A DNA stretch of 31,834 nucleotides from Lachnospiraceae bacterium (lineage in GTDB: Bacteria; Bacillota_A; Clostridia; Lachnospirales; Lachnospiraceae): the NCBI GenBank assembly GCA_024684065.1, contig JAIKXO010000133.1, positions 1 through 31,834 of the forward strand, read 5' to 3'. The notes beneath the pieces were generated by a model. It did not search any database and was not told where the DNA came from. It was given only the letters and a program-made list of their open reading frames with translations. The number at the start of each line of letters is the position of its first letter. Position 1 is the stretch's first letter. Shown here piece by piece: positions 7,297 to 16,870 of the stretch. Made by a program: the position numbers and the translations under genes.

Positions 7297-8028
7297 ATGC
7301 TGAAAAGGAAACTTGAGGAGATCGGTTCAATATTATACAGAAGGCTGGTATTCCCGTTTAAAAGAATTAAGACAGAGGCCGGGACCGGAAGTGTTCTGAA
7401 GCAGGGCTCCTATATCAACAAGGGAACGGTGCTGGAAGGGAAAAACTATATCGGCAAAGATACTGTCCTGTCAAATGTAAGGCTGGGCTTTGGCAGCTAT
7501 GTTTCGGATGACGGAGACATGTCCAATACCAGGATAGGGAGATATACCTCTATAGGGCCCGAAGTCAGAACAGTGCTCGGGAAGCATCCCGTAGACAGTA
7601 AAAGAGCGGCTCTTCATCCTGCGTTTTACTCCGGTGCGGGAGCCATGGGATATACCTATCTGGATGCTTCCGATGATAAAGGAGCAGGGTTTGAGGAAGC
7701 GGCATATCTTGATAAAGAAAACGGAATACAGATCGTTATAGGCAATGATGTATGGATAGGCCGGGGAGTAATGATCCTCGAAGGGGTGACCATCGGAGAC
7801 GGAGCGGTGATCGGCGCGGGTACGGTAGTGACAAAAAACATAGATCCATACGGAATTTATGCGGGAGTCCCTGCAAGGAAGCTCCGGGACAGATTTGATA
7901 AGGATATTGCGGAAAAGCTCCTTGAATATCAGTGGTGGAATAAAGGCGAAGCATGGATCAAAGAACATATATCGTGCTTTTCTGACGCTTGGCGGCTTAT
8001 TTCGGTTCTGGAAGAAGAAAAGGAATGA
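7297..8028 (+). CDS. CatB-like hexapeptide-repeat O-acetyltransferase
   Basis: A 243-residue acyltransferase with a left-handed beta-helix. Hexapeptide repeats are visible at about 38-70 ([22 protein letters not shown]) and again at 147-190 ([36 protein letters not shown]). The central [18 protein letters not shown] matches the catalytic-histidine loop of CatB-type enzymes, which move acetyl from acetyl-CoA. Placed among glycosyltransferases, it most likely O-acetylates a sugar of a surface glycan rather than an antibiotic. It starts 32 bases after the protease gene and its end overlaps or nearly touches the next gene, so it may share their transcript. No strong ribosome site is seen at the ATG. 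Confidence 0.88.
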   Translation: MLKRKLEEIGSILYRRLVFPFKRIKTEAGTGSVLKQGSYINKGTVLEGKNYIGKDTVLSNVRLGFGSYVSDDGDMSNTRIGRYTSIGPEVRTVLGKHPVDSKRAALHPAFYSGAGAMGYTYLDASDDKGAGFEEAAYLDKENGIQIVIGNDVWIGRGVMILEGVTIGDGAVIGAGTVVTKNIDPYGIYAGVPARKLRDRFDKDIAEKLLEYQWWNKGEAWIKEHISCFSDAWRLISVLEEEKE

Positions 8029-8039
8029 AAGGTGCAGGC

Positions 8040-9176
8040 ATGGATGGGACAGCCATCGTCGTTATAGCATACAATCGGGTTAAGCCTCTTAAAAGGCTTA
8101 TTGATTCACTTCTTATGGCGGATTATCCGGCCGGAAAGGATATACCGCTTATCATTTCCATAGATAAAAGCGACAACAGGGAAATAATAAAAGTTGCTGA
8201 GGAATTTGAGTGGAAATACGGCAAAAAGCGTATAGCCACCCATGAAGAACAGCTCGGGCTTAAGAAGCATGTTTTGGAATGCGGAGATTATTCCAGGGAG
8301 TACGGAAGCGTGATACTGCTTGAGGATGATCTTTTTGTTATGCGGGATTTTTATAATTTTGCTCTTTCAGCGCTTGACCATACAAAGGACGACGAAAAAA
8401 CCGGGGGGGTCTCCCTTTACAGCCATCGTCTGAACGTCCACGCAAGGGAGGATTTTTCCGCCATAGACGACGGGTTTGATAATTATTACATGCAGTTTGC
8501 GTCCTCCTGGGGACAGGCATATACAAAAGCGCAGTGGCAGGGTTTCAGGGACTGGCTTGAGAATAAGGAAAGCCTTCCGGGTGACGGTATTCCGGAGAAT
8601 GTAAGGTCCTGGTCGGAAAGCTCATGGCTTAAGTTCAATATCGCGTATCTGATCGAAAAGAATATGTACTTCCTTTATCCGAGAAGCTCGATGACCACAA
8701 ACTTTATGTCAAAGGGAGAGCATTCATCAAGTGAAAACTTTGACCTGCAGGTTCCCTTAGGTATTTTTTCGGGGAAACAATACAGATTTTCAAAAACGAA
8801 CGATTCAGGTTCTAAATATGATGCCTTTTTCGAAAACACTGCACTCAGGGAACTCATTTCGGAAAGGCTTTCCCTGCCCCGGAAAGAGCTGGTCATAGAT
8901 CTGTACGGATGCAGGGGCGTGATAGAGGGAAAGAGATATCTCCTCTCGTCGGAAGCCCTTCCCTTCAGGATACTTAAATCTTACGGAAGAAGCTTAAGAC
9001 CGGTCGATGCGAATATCATCTATGATATCGAAGGCGAAAGCCTCTTTCTGTATGATACGAAAGAAACGGCAAAGGCGCCGAAGCTTGATAAGGCTGAAAG
9101 ATGCCTGTATAATTACAGGGCGCTGAGTATGAAGAAAATGCTTGAGATCATAAAATACAGGGTAAAGAATCGTTGA
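8040..9176 (+). CDS. Glycosyltransferase of GT2/GT13-like fold
   Basis: A 378-residue enzyme. The N-terminal strand AIVVIAYNRVKPLKRLIDSL is the nucleotide-sugar binding start of a GT-A fold, and ILLEDDLFV supplies the acidic DxD-type metal site. SSWGQAYTKAQW and the C-terminal half are less conserved. The acceptor and sugar donor cannot be read from sequence. I start it at the ATG at 8040, which has AAAGG 7 bases upstream. An ATG at 8025 that overlaps the previous stop is an alternative and would add five residues. It is cytoplasmic with no membrane segment. Tight linkage to the acetyltransferase and AsnB-type genes supports a role in one glycan pathway. Confidence 0.8.
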   Translation: MDGTAIVVIAYNRVKPLKRLIDSLLMADYPAGKDIPLIISIDKSDNREIIKVAEEFEWKYGKKRIATHEEQLGLKKHVLECGDYSREYGSVILLEDDLFVMRDFYNFALSALDHTKDDEKTGGVSLYSHRLNVHAREDFSAIDDGFDNYYMQFASSWGQAYTKAQWQGFRDWLENKESLPGDGIPENVRSWSESSWLKFNIAYLIEKNMYFLYPRSSMTTNFMSKGEHSSSENFDLQVPLGIFSGKQYRFSKTNDSGSKYDAFFENTALRELISERLSLPRKELVIDLYGCRGVIEGKRYLLSSEALPFRILKSYGRSLRPVDANIIYDIEGESLFLYDTKETAKAPKLDKAERCLYNYRALSMKKMLEIIKYRVKNR

Positions 9177-9205
9177 TCACACAGATCTTTTAATCCCCGT
9201 AGCGT

Positions 9206-9235
9206 AGCGGAATATATAAACAGCGGAATATATAA
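9206..9235 (+). repeat. Tandem 14-base repeat just before the asnB-type start
   Basis: AGCGGAATATATAA occurs at 9206-9219 and 9222-9235, two bases apart, ending one base before the ATG at 9237. The second copy supplies CGGAA, the only ribosome-site-like bases. Confidence 0.7.
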
Positions 9236-9236
9236 T

Positions 9237-11096
9237 ATGTGCGGAATTTTTGGGATCATAAATGAAAAAACAGAACCGGAGCTTGCTTCGGAATGCATTA
9301 ACACCCTCTTTCACAGGGGACCCGACGACGGAGGGCTCTGGCAGGACGAGGGTATAACCTTAGGACACAGAAGGCTAGCGATCTTTGATCTGTCCGAAAA
9401 AGGCAGGCAGCCCATGCCGGGGCTCGGAGGAAGATATCAGCTCGTATATAACGGGGAGATATATAACTTCTTAGAGATAAGGCAGGAGCTTATTAAGAAG
9501 GGCTACCGTTTCGAAAGCGAATCGGATTCGGAGGTCATCATTGCGGCCTATGACTGCTACGGACCTGCCTGTCTTGACCTTTTCAACGGAATGTGGGCAT
9601 TCCTCTTATGGGATACAAAGGAGAAGAAGCTTTTTCTGAGCAGGGACCGTTTCGGCGTAAAGCCATTATACTATACAAAGCTGTCAAAAGGCGGCATAGC
9701 CTTTGCTTCTGAAATGAAGGCCCTTTTTCCGCTTATGAAGGAATTGCGTCCAAACCGCAGCCTGGTCTGTGACCCTTCAAGAACGGTATTTTACGAAAGC
9801 ACCGATGAATGCGTGATAGAAGGGATCTTTCGCTTTCCGGCCGGGAGTTATGCCTGTGCGGATCGTGACGGGATGCGTATTGAGCGTTTCTGGGACACCC
9901 TTGATAACCTGGTATCACCGGCGGCAGCTTATGAAGCGCAGGTCGAGGAATTCAGGGAGCTGTTTCTTGATGCCTGCAGGCTGAGGATGCGCTCGGACGT
10001 TACAATAGGAACAGCGCTTTCCGGAGGGCTTGATTCCTCGGCGGTGATCTGCTCCATGGCCCATATGGCCGATTCAGAGAATGAACGGGCAAACAGGGAC
10101 TGGCAGCACGCCTTTGTAGCCACCTTTCCCGGAACAACGATGGACGAGAGCGCCTATGCGAAAAAAGTCACCGATTTTCTTAACATAAACGCCGATTTTA
10201 TAGAGATAGATCCCCTTAAGGCTGTCGACAGGCTTGACGAAATGGTCTATCTTTTCGAAGATGTCTACCTGACGAGCCCGATACCCATGATGCTCTTATA
10301 CGGAGGGCTCAGGAAAAACGGCGTTATCGTCACTATAGACGGCCACGGTGCGGATGAGCTTTTCGGGGGCTATACCTTTGATTTCATTAACGCGCTCAGG
10401 GATGTAAAGAACAAAGACGAGCGTGATATGGTATTAAACGCCTATATCGAAAGCTTTCCGAAGGACGGAAGCAACATGGCTCTTAAAAACAGCTCCAAAA
10501 CAGGCGTCTACCTTTGGTTTCTGAAAAGGCGTCTCAAAGATGCCTTAAGTTCGGGCGGAGAAAAATATAAGCGCGTCAGGGCCGCCGGAAGGCCGGAATA
10601 TAAGGCCATGGACTCCTTAAACAAGATCCTGTACGCCTCCTCCCATGAAAACATCCTTCCCACCCTGTTAAGGAATTATGACAGATACAGCATGGCAAAC
10701 GGCGTTGAGATAAGGATGCCTTTTATGGATCACAGGGTGGTCAGCTACGCCATGTCGATCCCGTGGCGCTCAAAACTCCACGGAGGCTTTTCAAAATCCA
10801 TAATAAGAGACGCGATGGCTCCGTTTATGCCGGAGGAAATAGCCTACAGAAGGACGAAGCTTGGCTTTAATACGCCTATAGTTGAGTGGATGAAGGGACC
10901 CTTAAGGGAATATTTTGAGGATATGGTTTCTTCAAAGAGCTTTAAAGAATGTACTCTTATCGATCCGGCTGAAACAGAGGCATGCATACGAAAAGTTATA
11001 AATAATGATGACGCATCATTCCGGGATGGAGAGAAGGCATGGAGCCTTCTGTACCCTTATCTCTGGGAGAAAAACGTGATAAAACGGGCGGTTTGA
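9237..11096 (+). CDS. asnB: Glutamine-hydrolysing asparagine synthetase-type amidotransferase (AsnB family)
   Basis: A 619-residue two-domain enzyme. Cys2 of MCGIFG is the glutaminase nucleophile, followed by HRGPDD, HRRLAIFD and YNGEIYN typical of class II amidotransferases. The synthetase domain has the pyrophosphate loop SGGLDSS at 262-268 and, later, DGHGADELFGGY. It should make an amide from glutamine, ATP and a carboxylate. True AsnB makes asparagine, but family members in polysaccharide loci amidate sugar acids or other glycan carboxylates, so both roles are open here. It lies within the glycan block, between a glycosyltransferase and the flippase gene. The ribosome site is weak and lies in a tandem repeat. 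Confidence 0.9.
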   Translation: MCGIFGIINEKTEPELASECINTLFHRGPDDGGLWQDEGITLGHRRLAIFDLSEKGRQPMPGLGGRYQLVYNGEIYNFLEIRQELIKKGYRFESESDSEVIIAAYDCYGPACLDLFNGMWAFLLWDTKEKKLFLSRDRFGVKPLYYTKLSKGGIAFASEMKALFPLMKELRPNRSLVCDPSRTVFYESTDECVIEGIFRFPAGSYACADRDGMRIERFWDTLDNLVSPAAAYEAQVEEFRELFLDACRLRMRSDVTIGTALSGGLDSSAVICSMAHMADSENERANRDWQHAFVATFPGTTMDESAYAKKVTDFLNINADFIEIDPLKAVDRLDEMVYLFEDVYLTSPIPMMLLYGGLRKNGVIVTIDGHGADELFGGYTFDFINALRDVKNKDERDMVLNAYIESFPKDGSNMALKNSSKTGVYLWFLKRRLKDALSSGGEKYKRVRAAGRPEYKAMDSLNKILYASSHENILPTLLRNYDRYSMANGVEIRMPFMDHRVVSYAMSIPWRSKLHGGFSKSIIRDAMAPFMPEEIAYRRTKLGFNTPIVEWMKGPLREYFEDMVSSKSFKECTLIDPAETEACIRKVINNDDASFRDGEKAWSLLYPYLWEKNVIKRAV

Positions 11097-11119
11097 TGCG
11101 GTAAGGATTTATTTACCAT

Positions 11120-12913
11120 ATGGGCATTATAAATAAACTGAGTTATATCTTCTCAAAAAAACAGAAGCTTGGCTCCGTGCTTTTATGCATAGGGCTTTTT
11201 ATAGGCGCCCTTTTTGAGCTCATGGGCATTTCCCTGATCACGGGGCTCGTCTCCATAATCACCGATCCCTCGAAGATCCACAGCAATCCTGTATTTAAAG
11301 GTATCTACGAAACCCTCGGCATGAAGTCCGACAGGCAGTTTTTTGCCCTTATGACGGCGGGGCTCATACTTATCTACGTCATTAAAAATCTGTATCTTTT
11401 ATGGCTCGACTATATGCAGTACAAATTTATTTTTGACAATCAGATCCTTATTTCAGGAAGGCTCATAGACTGCTATCTCAAAAAACCCTATACCTATCAT
11501 CTTGATAAGAATTCGGCGGAAATGGTCCGGAACGTTATGCTCGATTCGGAAAGAATGTTCCAGATGCTGCTAAGCGTCTTCTCTCTTATTTCGGAAACCC
11601 TGGTATGCCTGCTGTTATCAATATATCTCTTTGTGGTCGACTGGTTCATAACTGTCTTCGTGGTCTCCATCCTGCTCCTTTTTACCGTTATTTATATGCT
11701 TTTATTCAGGAATAAGGCAAAGGAATACGGAAGGATAAACCAGATCTATGACGGAAAGATGCACCAGTCCATAAACCAGGCTCTCGGAGCCGTCAAGGAT
11801 ATAAAGATCCTGCACAGGGAAAAATATTTCGTAAAAGCCTTTACTTCCTACGGAAGCAAAAAAATGCGGGCGGTACGGAACAACAATATCCTTGGAAATG
11901 TTCCGAAATACCTTATCGAAACTGTCTGCATAGGAACCATCCTGTCAGTGCTCTTAATAAAGATAAATCAGGGCACCGACCTCGGAACGATGATCACTGA
12001 GCTTTCAGCCTTTGCTGTCGCCGCCTTCAAGCTCCTCCCGTCTGTTTCAAAGATCAACAACTACGCAAACCTCATTGTTTTTCTGAAGCCTTCGGTGGAT
12101 CTTATCTACAGGGATATAAAAGATACGGAGGATATGAAGGATTATGAGATAAGCGATAAGGAAGGATCACAGGCCGTACCGGCATCCGTTTTACAGGATA
12201 CCGGGACCGGTTCGGGCAGGGAAGGACAGGAAACCAGTATAAAGATCGAAAATGTTTCATATACTTATCCTGGGAGCAGCACACAGGTTCTTGAAGATGT
12301 AAGCTTTGAGATCCCTCTCGGATACGCGGTCGGGATCGTGGGATCGAGCGGCGCCGGAAAATCCACCATGGCGGATGTGATCCTCGGGATACTGACGCCG
12401 ACCTCGGGAAGAGTCCTTTACGGGGATATGAACGTACACGAGAATCCCCTGAAATGGTCTAAAAAGCTTGCATATATCCCGCAGTCGATATATCTCTCCG
12501 ATGAATCGATAAGGAACAACGTGGCTTTCGGAATAGATGACGAGGCTATAGACGAGGACAAGGTCTGGGAAGCGCTTAAAGAGGCCCAGCTTTACGACTT
12601 TGTCAAAGGACTTCCAGAGGGGCTTGATACAATGGTCGGGGAACGGGGAGTCAGGCTTTCCGGAGGCCAGAGGCAAAGGATAGGTATCGCAAGGGCGCTT
12701 TATGACAATCCGGAGATCCTGGTGCTTGATGAAGCCACCTCGGCGCTTGATAACGAAACGGAGGCGGCGGTCATGGAGGCCATTGAAAGCCTGATGGGAA
12801 GAAAAACACTTATCATAATAGCACACAGGCTTACTACCATTGAAAACTGCCAGATAATCTTCCGGGTAGAGGATGGAAAGGTTACAAGGGAAACCGGCAT
12901 CCTTAACAAATAG
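11120..12913 (+). CDS. ABC transporter, fused membrane and ATPase domains (PglK/MsbA-type flippase)
   Basis: A 597-residue half-transporter that probably works as a homodimer. Six membrane helices occupy about residues 18-330. The ATPase domain has Walker A GSSGAGKST at 408-416, signature LSGGQRQRIGIARAL, Walker B ILVLDEATSALD and the switch histidine in IIAHR. The arrangement is that of PglK and MsbA, which flip lipid-linked sugars across the membrane. Given the neighbours, export of a lipid-linked oligosaccharide is the likely role. A polar, glycine- and aspartate-rich linker at about 336-372 (DTGTGSGREG) between the domains is longer than usual. The next gene begins 23 bases later. Confidence 0.9.
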   Translation: MGIINKLSYIFSKKQKLGSVLLCIGLFIGALFELMGISLITGLVSIITDPSKIHSNPVFKGIYETLGMKSDRQFFALMTAGLILIYVIKNLYLLWLDYMQYKFIFDNQILISGRLIDCYLKKPYTYHLDKNSAEMVRNVMLDSERMFQMLLSVFSLISETLVCLLLSIYLFVVDWFITVFVVSILLLFTVIYMLLFRNKAKEYGRINQIYDGKMHQSINQALGAVKDIKILHREKYFVKAFTSYGSKKMRAVRNNNILGNVPKYLIETVCIGTILSVLLIKINQGTDLGTMITELSAFAVAAFKLLPSVSKINNYANLIVFLKPSVDLIYRDIKDTEDMKDYEISDKEGSQAVPASVLQDTGTGSGREGQETSIKIENVSYTYPGSSTQVLEDVSFEIPLGYAVGIVGSSGAGKSTMADVILGILTPTSGRVLYGDMNVHENPLKWSKKLAYIPQSIYLSDESIRNNVAFGIDDEAIDEDKVWEALKEAQLYDFVKGLPEGLDTMVGERGVRLSGGQRQRIGIARALYDNPEILVLDEATSALDNETEAAVMEAIESLMGRKTLIIIAHRLTTIENCQIIFRVEDGKVTRETGILNK

Positions 12914-12936
12914 AAAACAGGCTAAGGAAAGAAGCA

Positions 12937-13926
12937 TTGGAAATAAAACTGAGCGTTATCTTCATAACCTATAATCACGAAAAATATGTTGAAAAAGCAT
13001 TGAGAAGCGTGCTTTCCCAGAAAACGGATTTTGTTTTTGAGGTCGTTATCGGGGAGGACTGCTCTACCGATTCCACAAAGGATATAATATTAAAAACCAT
13101 AGAGGACTATCCTGACAGAAAGGATCATGTAAGGTTCGTCCCGAGAGAGAAAAACACGGGCCATCCGACCCTTAATGTATATGAGACCACAAAGGAGTGC
13201 AGGGGAGAATATCTGGCTTACCTTGAAGGGGATGACTACTGGAGCGATGATTGCAAGCTTCAAAAGCAGGTGGATTTTCTTGAAGAACACAGCGAGTACA
13301 TAGCATGCACCCATTCCTGCGTGATGATAGATGAAAACGGCGAAAAGATCACGGATCCCGGGATCTTAAAAATCGGGGAGCTCTATGACTGGTCCGGAAG
13401 GTTTACCTTTGAGGATTTCAAGTACTCGGAAAGGTGGCCGGGGCATTATGCGACTCTGGTTTCAAGAAACATCTATCCGGAAGAGAAATATGATTATACT
13501 ATTCTCTACAGAGCCCATGATTTTGTGGATGACGCGGTAATCCTCCTGTTCCTTCTGATACAGGGCGATATTTACAGATTCGGCGAAGCAATGAGCGCAT
13601 GGCGGTATGTAAGGAAAACGGGCGCGGGAAACTGGAACTCGATCTCAATGGAAAGGGATAATATCAGGGACGACTGCTATCTTTCACAGACGATCATGAA
13701 ATGGGTCGAAAAGGCGGTAGGGCTTTCCGAATACTCAAAGATACGGGCAGACAAGGACTTCGGGATGGCTCTCAAGATCTTTTTAAAGAGCCCGAACAGA
13801 AAAAATTACCGCTTTCTTAAGGATATGTACGACTATAATATCAGGGAAGTAGTCATGAAGGGCAGAAAGACCACGCTTGCCGGTTATGGCATGAGGACGG
13901 TATTCAGAAAGATAACAGGAAATTAA
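12937..13926 (+). CDS. Family 2 glycosyltransferase
   Basis: A 329-residue GT-A enzyme. SVIFITYNHEKYVEKALRSV starts the nucleotide-sugar fold, EDCSTDST follows, and YLEGDDYW at 95-102 holds the D99-D100 metal site that is typical of the subgroup. The rest shows conserved aromatic and basic segments (WPGHYATLVSR, AWRYVRKTG) seen in enzymes that build capsule or O-antigen-like repeats. The start is a TTG at 12937 with AAGGAA 7 bases upstream; no ATG fits. There is no membrane helix. Donor and acceptor are unknown. Confidence 0.9.
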   Translation: MEIKLSVIFITYNHEKYVEKALRSVLSQKTDFVFEVVIGEDCSTDSTKDIILKTIEDYPDRKDHVRFVPREKNTGHPTLNVYETTKECRGEYLAYLEGDDYWSDDCKLQKQVDFLEEHSEYIACTHSCVMIDENGEKITDPGILKIGELYDWSGRFTFEDFKYSERWPGHYATLVSRNIYPEEKYDYTILYRAHDFVDDAVILLFLLIQGDIYRFGEAMSAWRYVRKTGAGNWNSISMERDNIRDDCYLSQTIMKWVEKAVGLSEYSKIRADKDFGMALKIFLKSPNRKNYRFLKDMYDYNIREVVMKGRKTTLAGYGMRTVFRKITGN

Positions 13927-13956
13927 CCTGATAAAGATATAAACGGGCAGATAAAT

Positions 13957-14982
13957 ATGTTTATAGTAAGGATCACGAGCGGACTTGGCAATCAGATGTA
14001 CCAGTATTGCTTTTATCTGCTGTTAAAGAAGCTGTATCCGGAAGCTGCCGTCAGGGCAGACCTTACCTGGTTCTATGCGAATAATGACCATTTCGGGTAT
14101 GAGCTTCAGAGAATATTCGGAAAAGGCGGTTTTCTCCTTGAAGAAGCGGGCCCGGGCGAATTATTTAAGGTCACGGGGCTTATCCCGAATCTTTTTATGC
14201 CTGATGAGATGCTTTCCTTTAAGAACGGGAAAGAATACAGGGGGAGATTCAGCGTAAAGAGCGCAAAACGTTTTGAGGAGATAAGGCGGTATCCGAACAG
14301 GATCATCCGGGAATTTACGCTGAAAAAAAGGCTGCCGTATCTGATCGATGAAACCGGGGTGCTCTGGGAAAACGGACCCGTTTTAAATAACGACGATATT
14401 TATAAGCTGGTATCCTCCCTGGATACTACAAAGAATTACTATTTTACCGGCTTCTGGATAAAAGAAAGATATTTCGGACAGGTTTTAAACGAGGCGGTGA
14501 AAGCCTTTGCTTTCCCGGAATTTGAGGATGAGGAGAATATAAGGCTCGCAGAGGACATTGTTTCTTCTGTCTCCGTGGGGATCCATGTACGGAGGGGCGA
14601 TTATCTTACCGCCTATAAGAACAGCTTCATAAGCCTTCCCGTGGACTATTATAAAGAGGGGATCGATGCTGTCTGCAAAGGGACCGGGATTGACAGGGAT
14701 GGGCTTAAGTTTTATATTTTTTCGGATGACCCTGAATATATCGAATCGGCATTTGCATTTTTAGAAAACAAGCGCGTAGTGGCTCATAATAAAGGAACTG
14801 ACAGCTTTCGCGACATGCAGCTTATGTCCTTATGCAGGCATAACATAATCGCAAACTCAACCTTCAGCCAATGGGCGGCGCTGTTAAATAGAAACAAAGA
14901 ACATCTGACCGTCTATCCTAAGCTCTATATGAAGGATGAGGACAGCGAGGTCAAGACTTTGAAAGGGTGGATAAGATGCTGA
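13957..14982 (+). CDS. GT11 alpha-1,2-fucosyltransferase-like protein
   Basis: A 341-residue enzyme with all GT11 marks. The N-terminal motif is SGLGNQMYQY at 8-17, the donor-binding motif is HVRRGDY at 210-216, followed by FYIFSDD at 252-258, and the C-terminal motif is NSTFSQWAALL at 300-310. GT11 enzymes transfer fucose from GDP-fucose to the 2-position of galactose or a similar acceptor and occur in O-antigen and capsule loci. This implies a fucosylated surface glycan, possibly similar to host H-type structures. GDP-fucose synthesis genes are not in the window. Only 8 bases separate it from the adenylation gene, which ties the glycan block to the Dlt-like cassette. Confidence 0.92.
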   Translation: MFIVRITSGLGNQMYQYCFYLLLKKLYPEAAVRADLTWFYANNDHFGYELQRIFGKGGFLLEEAGPGELFKVTGLIPNLFMPDEMLSFKNGKEYRGRFSVKSAKRFEEIRRYPNRIIREFTLKKRLPYLIDETGVLWENGPVLNNDDIYKLVSSLDTTKNYYFTGFWIKERYFGQVLNEAVKAFAFPEFEDEENIRLAEDIVSSVSVGIHVRRGDYLTAYKNSFISLPVDYYKEGIDAVCKGTGIDRDGLKFYIFSDDPEYIESAFAFLENKRVVAHNKGTDSFRDMQLMSLCRHNIIANSTFSQWAALLNRNKEHLTVYPKLYMKDEDSEVKTLKGWIRC

Positions 14983-14990
14983 ACTGACAT

Positions 14991-16496
14991 ATGGAAACGA
15001 ATATAATCAATTATCTCAGGGCTTCCGCAGAAAGCTTTCCTGAAAAAACCGCATATTTTGACGAAACAGACATATATACCTATAAAGAACTGTATAAGGA
15101 TTCAAAGGCTATCGCGGTAAAGCTGATCAAAAAGCTTAATACGGTATGCAGGCCGGTGCTCATTTATATGGACAAGGCCCCAAGAGTTTTAGGGGCGTTT
15201 TTCGGAACGGTGATGAGCCGCAACTTCTACGTGCCCTTAGATACGGCAATGCCGGAATACAGACTGTCGCTCATTGTCGAAAACCTTAAGCCTGCTGCCG
15301 TGATAACGGATATCTCACATTTTGATGCCGCAAGGACTTTTTCCTCAAATGTTTATATCTATGAGGAGATGATCGAAACGGAAACTGAAGAAAGCCTGCT
15401 TTCCGAAAGGCTTGACCAGGCCATAGATACGGATCCGGTTTATGTATTATATACCTCGGGCTCCACGGGGATCCCGAAAGGGGTGGTGGTATCACACCGC
15501 TCCCTCATAGACTATATAGATCATTTCACGCAGGAGATCGGCATCACTTCCGAAGACGTGATAGCCAATCAGGCGCCTTTTTATTTCGACGCTTCGCTTA
15601 TTGATATCTACTGTACCTTAAAGATGGGCGGGAGCATGGGGATAGTCCCCGCCGAATATTTCTCGATACCCCTTAAACTGCTTCAGTTTCTTGAGGATCA
15701 TAAGATCACCACGATAAGATGGGTACCTTCAGCAATGAAGATCGTGTCGACCTTTAAGGGCTTTAAGTCGATACGCCCCGGATGCCTCAGAAAGATCATA
15801 TTCGGGGCTGAATCGATGCCTGTCAAATGTTATAATTACTGGAAGGAGAATTATCCGGAGGCTGTCTTCGTCCAGATATACGGACCTACCGAGATCACCG
15901 GGGTCTGCACATATCATATCGTGGACAGGGAATACGGCGACGATGAGACGATCCCGATCGGAAAGCCCTTTAAAAACACCGAGATCCTTTTGCTTGACGA
16001 AGAGGACAAGCTGATACGGCGCAAAAACGTGACAGGGGAGATCTGCGTAAAGGGAAGCTGCCTGGCACTGGGCTATTATAACTCTAAGGAACGTACCGAA
16101 GAGGTATTTGTCCAGAATCCGCTGAATCCCTATTATCCGGAAAAAATATACAGGACGGGGGATCTGGCAAAGTATAATGAAAGGCAGGAGCTTGTTTTTG
16201 TATCCCGCAAGGATTTTCAGATCAAGCATATGGGGCACAGGATCGAGCTCGGTGAGATCGAAACTGCCGTTTCCTCTCTTCCCGGGATAAAGGATGTATG
16301 CTGCCTTTTCGAGCCGGTAAAATCGAAGATCGTTTTATTCTATGAGTCGCCGGAGCATGACGAGATCGAGCTTACCGGGCTCTTAAAAAAGAAGCTCGTG
16401 CATTATATGATGCCCAACGTCCTTAAAAGGCTTGAAGCCCTGCCCCATCTTCCAAACGGGAAGGTTGACAGGGTAGAGCTTAAAAAGATGTTATAA
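14991..16496 (+). CDS. Amino-acid adenylation enzyme, DltA-like but without the D-Ala cysteine
   Basis: A 501-residue stand-alone adenylation enzyme. It should activate an amino acid with ATP and load it on the carrier protein encoded next. Core motifs are complete: YTSGSTGIPKG at 154-164, FDAS with the amino-binding D200, YGPTEI at 297-302, YRTGDL at 387-392, HRIELGEIE at 416-424 and the C-terminal lysine K491 in PNGKVDR. In DltA the pocket reads F-C-G-E, with a cysteine that selects D-alanine; here it reads F-G-A-E (271-274). By eye, R243 falls at the pocket position that is lysine in NRPS domains for Asp or Asn. The substrate may therefore be an acidic or polar amino acid. Gene order and motifs are sure; substrate is inference. 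Confidence 0.88.
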   Translation: METNIINYLRASAESFPEKTAYFDETDIYTYKELYKDSKAIAVKLIKKLNTVCRPVLIYMDKAPRVLGAFFGTVMSRNFYVPLDTAMPEYRLSLIVENLKPAAVITDISHFDAARTFSSNVYIYEEMIETETEESLLSERLDQAIDTDPVYVLYTSGSTGIPKGVVVSHRSLIDYIDHFTQEIGITSEDVIANQAPFYFDASLIDIYCTLKMGGSMGIVPAEYFSIPLKLLQFLEDHKITTIRWVPSAMKIVSTFKGFKSIRPGCLRKIIFGAESMPVKCYNYWKENYPEAVFVQIYGPTEITGVCTYHIVDREYGDDETIPIGKPFKNTEILLLDEEDKLIRRKNVTGEICVKGSCLALGYYNSKERTEEVFVQNPLNPYYPEKIYRTGDLAKYNERQELVFVSRKDFQIKHMGHRIELGEIETAVSSLPGIKDVCCLFEPVKSKIVLFYESPEHDEIELTGLLKKKLVHYMMPNVLKRLEALPHLPNGKVDRVELKKML

Positions 16497-16592
16497 TAAG
16501 GGAAAACTGAAAATATCACCTGTAAACTGATAAAAGAAACAATATTTATATTACGTCAGATCACTGATACACGGATCAGATTGGAGAACATA

Positions 16593-16820
16593 ATGGAAGA
16601 TGTTATTGAAATCCTGCGATCGGTTCACCCGGAAATCGATTATGAAACGGAGACAGGGCTTATCAACAAAAAGATATTCGATTCCTTCGATATCGTGACC
16701 CTGGTCGGGGAGCTTATGGACGAGTTTGATATCGAGATAACGGCAGAGCATATGGTGCCGGAGAATTTTAATTCGGCTCAGACGGTCTATGAACTGGTAC
16801 AGACCCTGATGGAGGAATAG
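16593..16820 (+). CDS. Acyl carrier protein, DltC-like
   Basis: A 75-residue acidic carrier protein. DSFD holds the serine that would receive phosphopantetheine, as in the LLDSF motif of DltC. The surrounding helices (DVIEILRSVHPEID, TLVGELMDEFDIEIT, AQTVYELVQTLMEE) match a four-helix carrier. I start it at the ATG at 16593, with GGAG 7 bases upstream; a TTG at 16581 would place that site inside the gene. It is expected to carry the aminoacyl group from the adenylation enzyme to the membrane acyltransferase encoded 50 bases downstream. Confidence 0.9.
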   Translation: MEDVIEILRSVHPEIDYETETGLINKKIFDSFDIVTLVGELMDEFDIEITAEHMVPENFNSAQTVYELVQTLMEE

Positions 16821-16870
16821 GCGGCTCAGGCCGAATATAAGCCTATCCGGAATCTGACGAAAGATTTGCT

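Noticed and set aside
12257..12937. 226-residue minus-strand reading opposite the ABC transporter
   Set aside because: The plus strand has every ABC ATPase motif here; the reverse frame shows no domain and no ribosome site.
14991..16496. Reading the adenylation enzyme as part of a nonribosomal peptide synthetase
   Set aside because: There is no condensation or thioesterase domain nearby, and the MBOAT and SGNH genes that follow fit a Dlt-like system instead.
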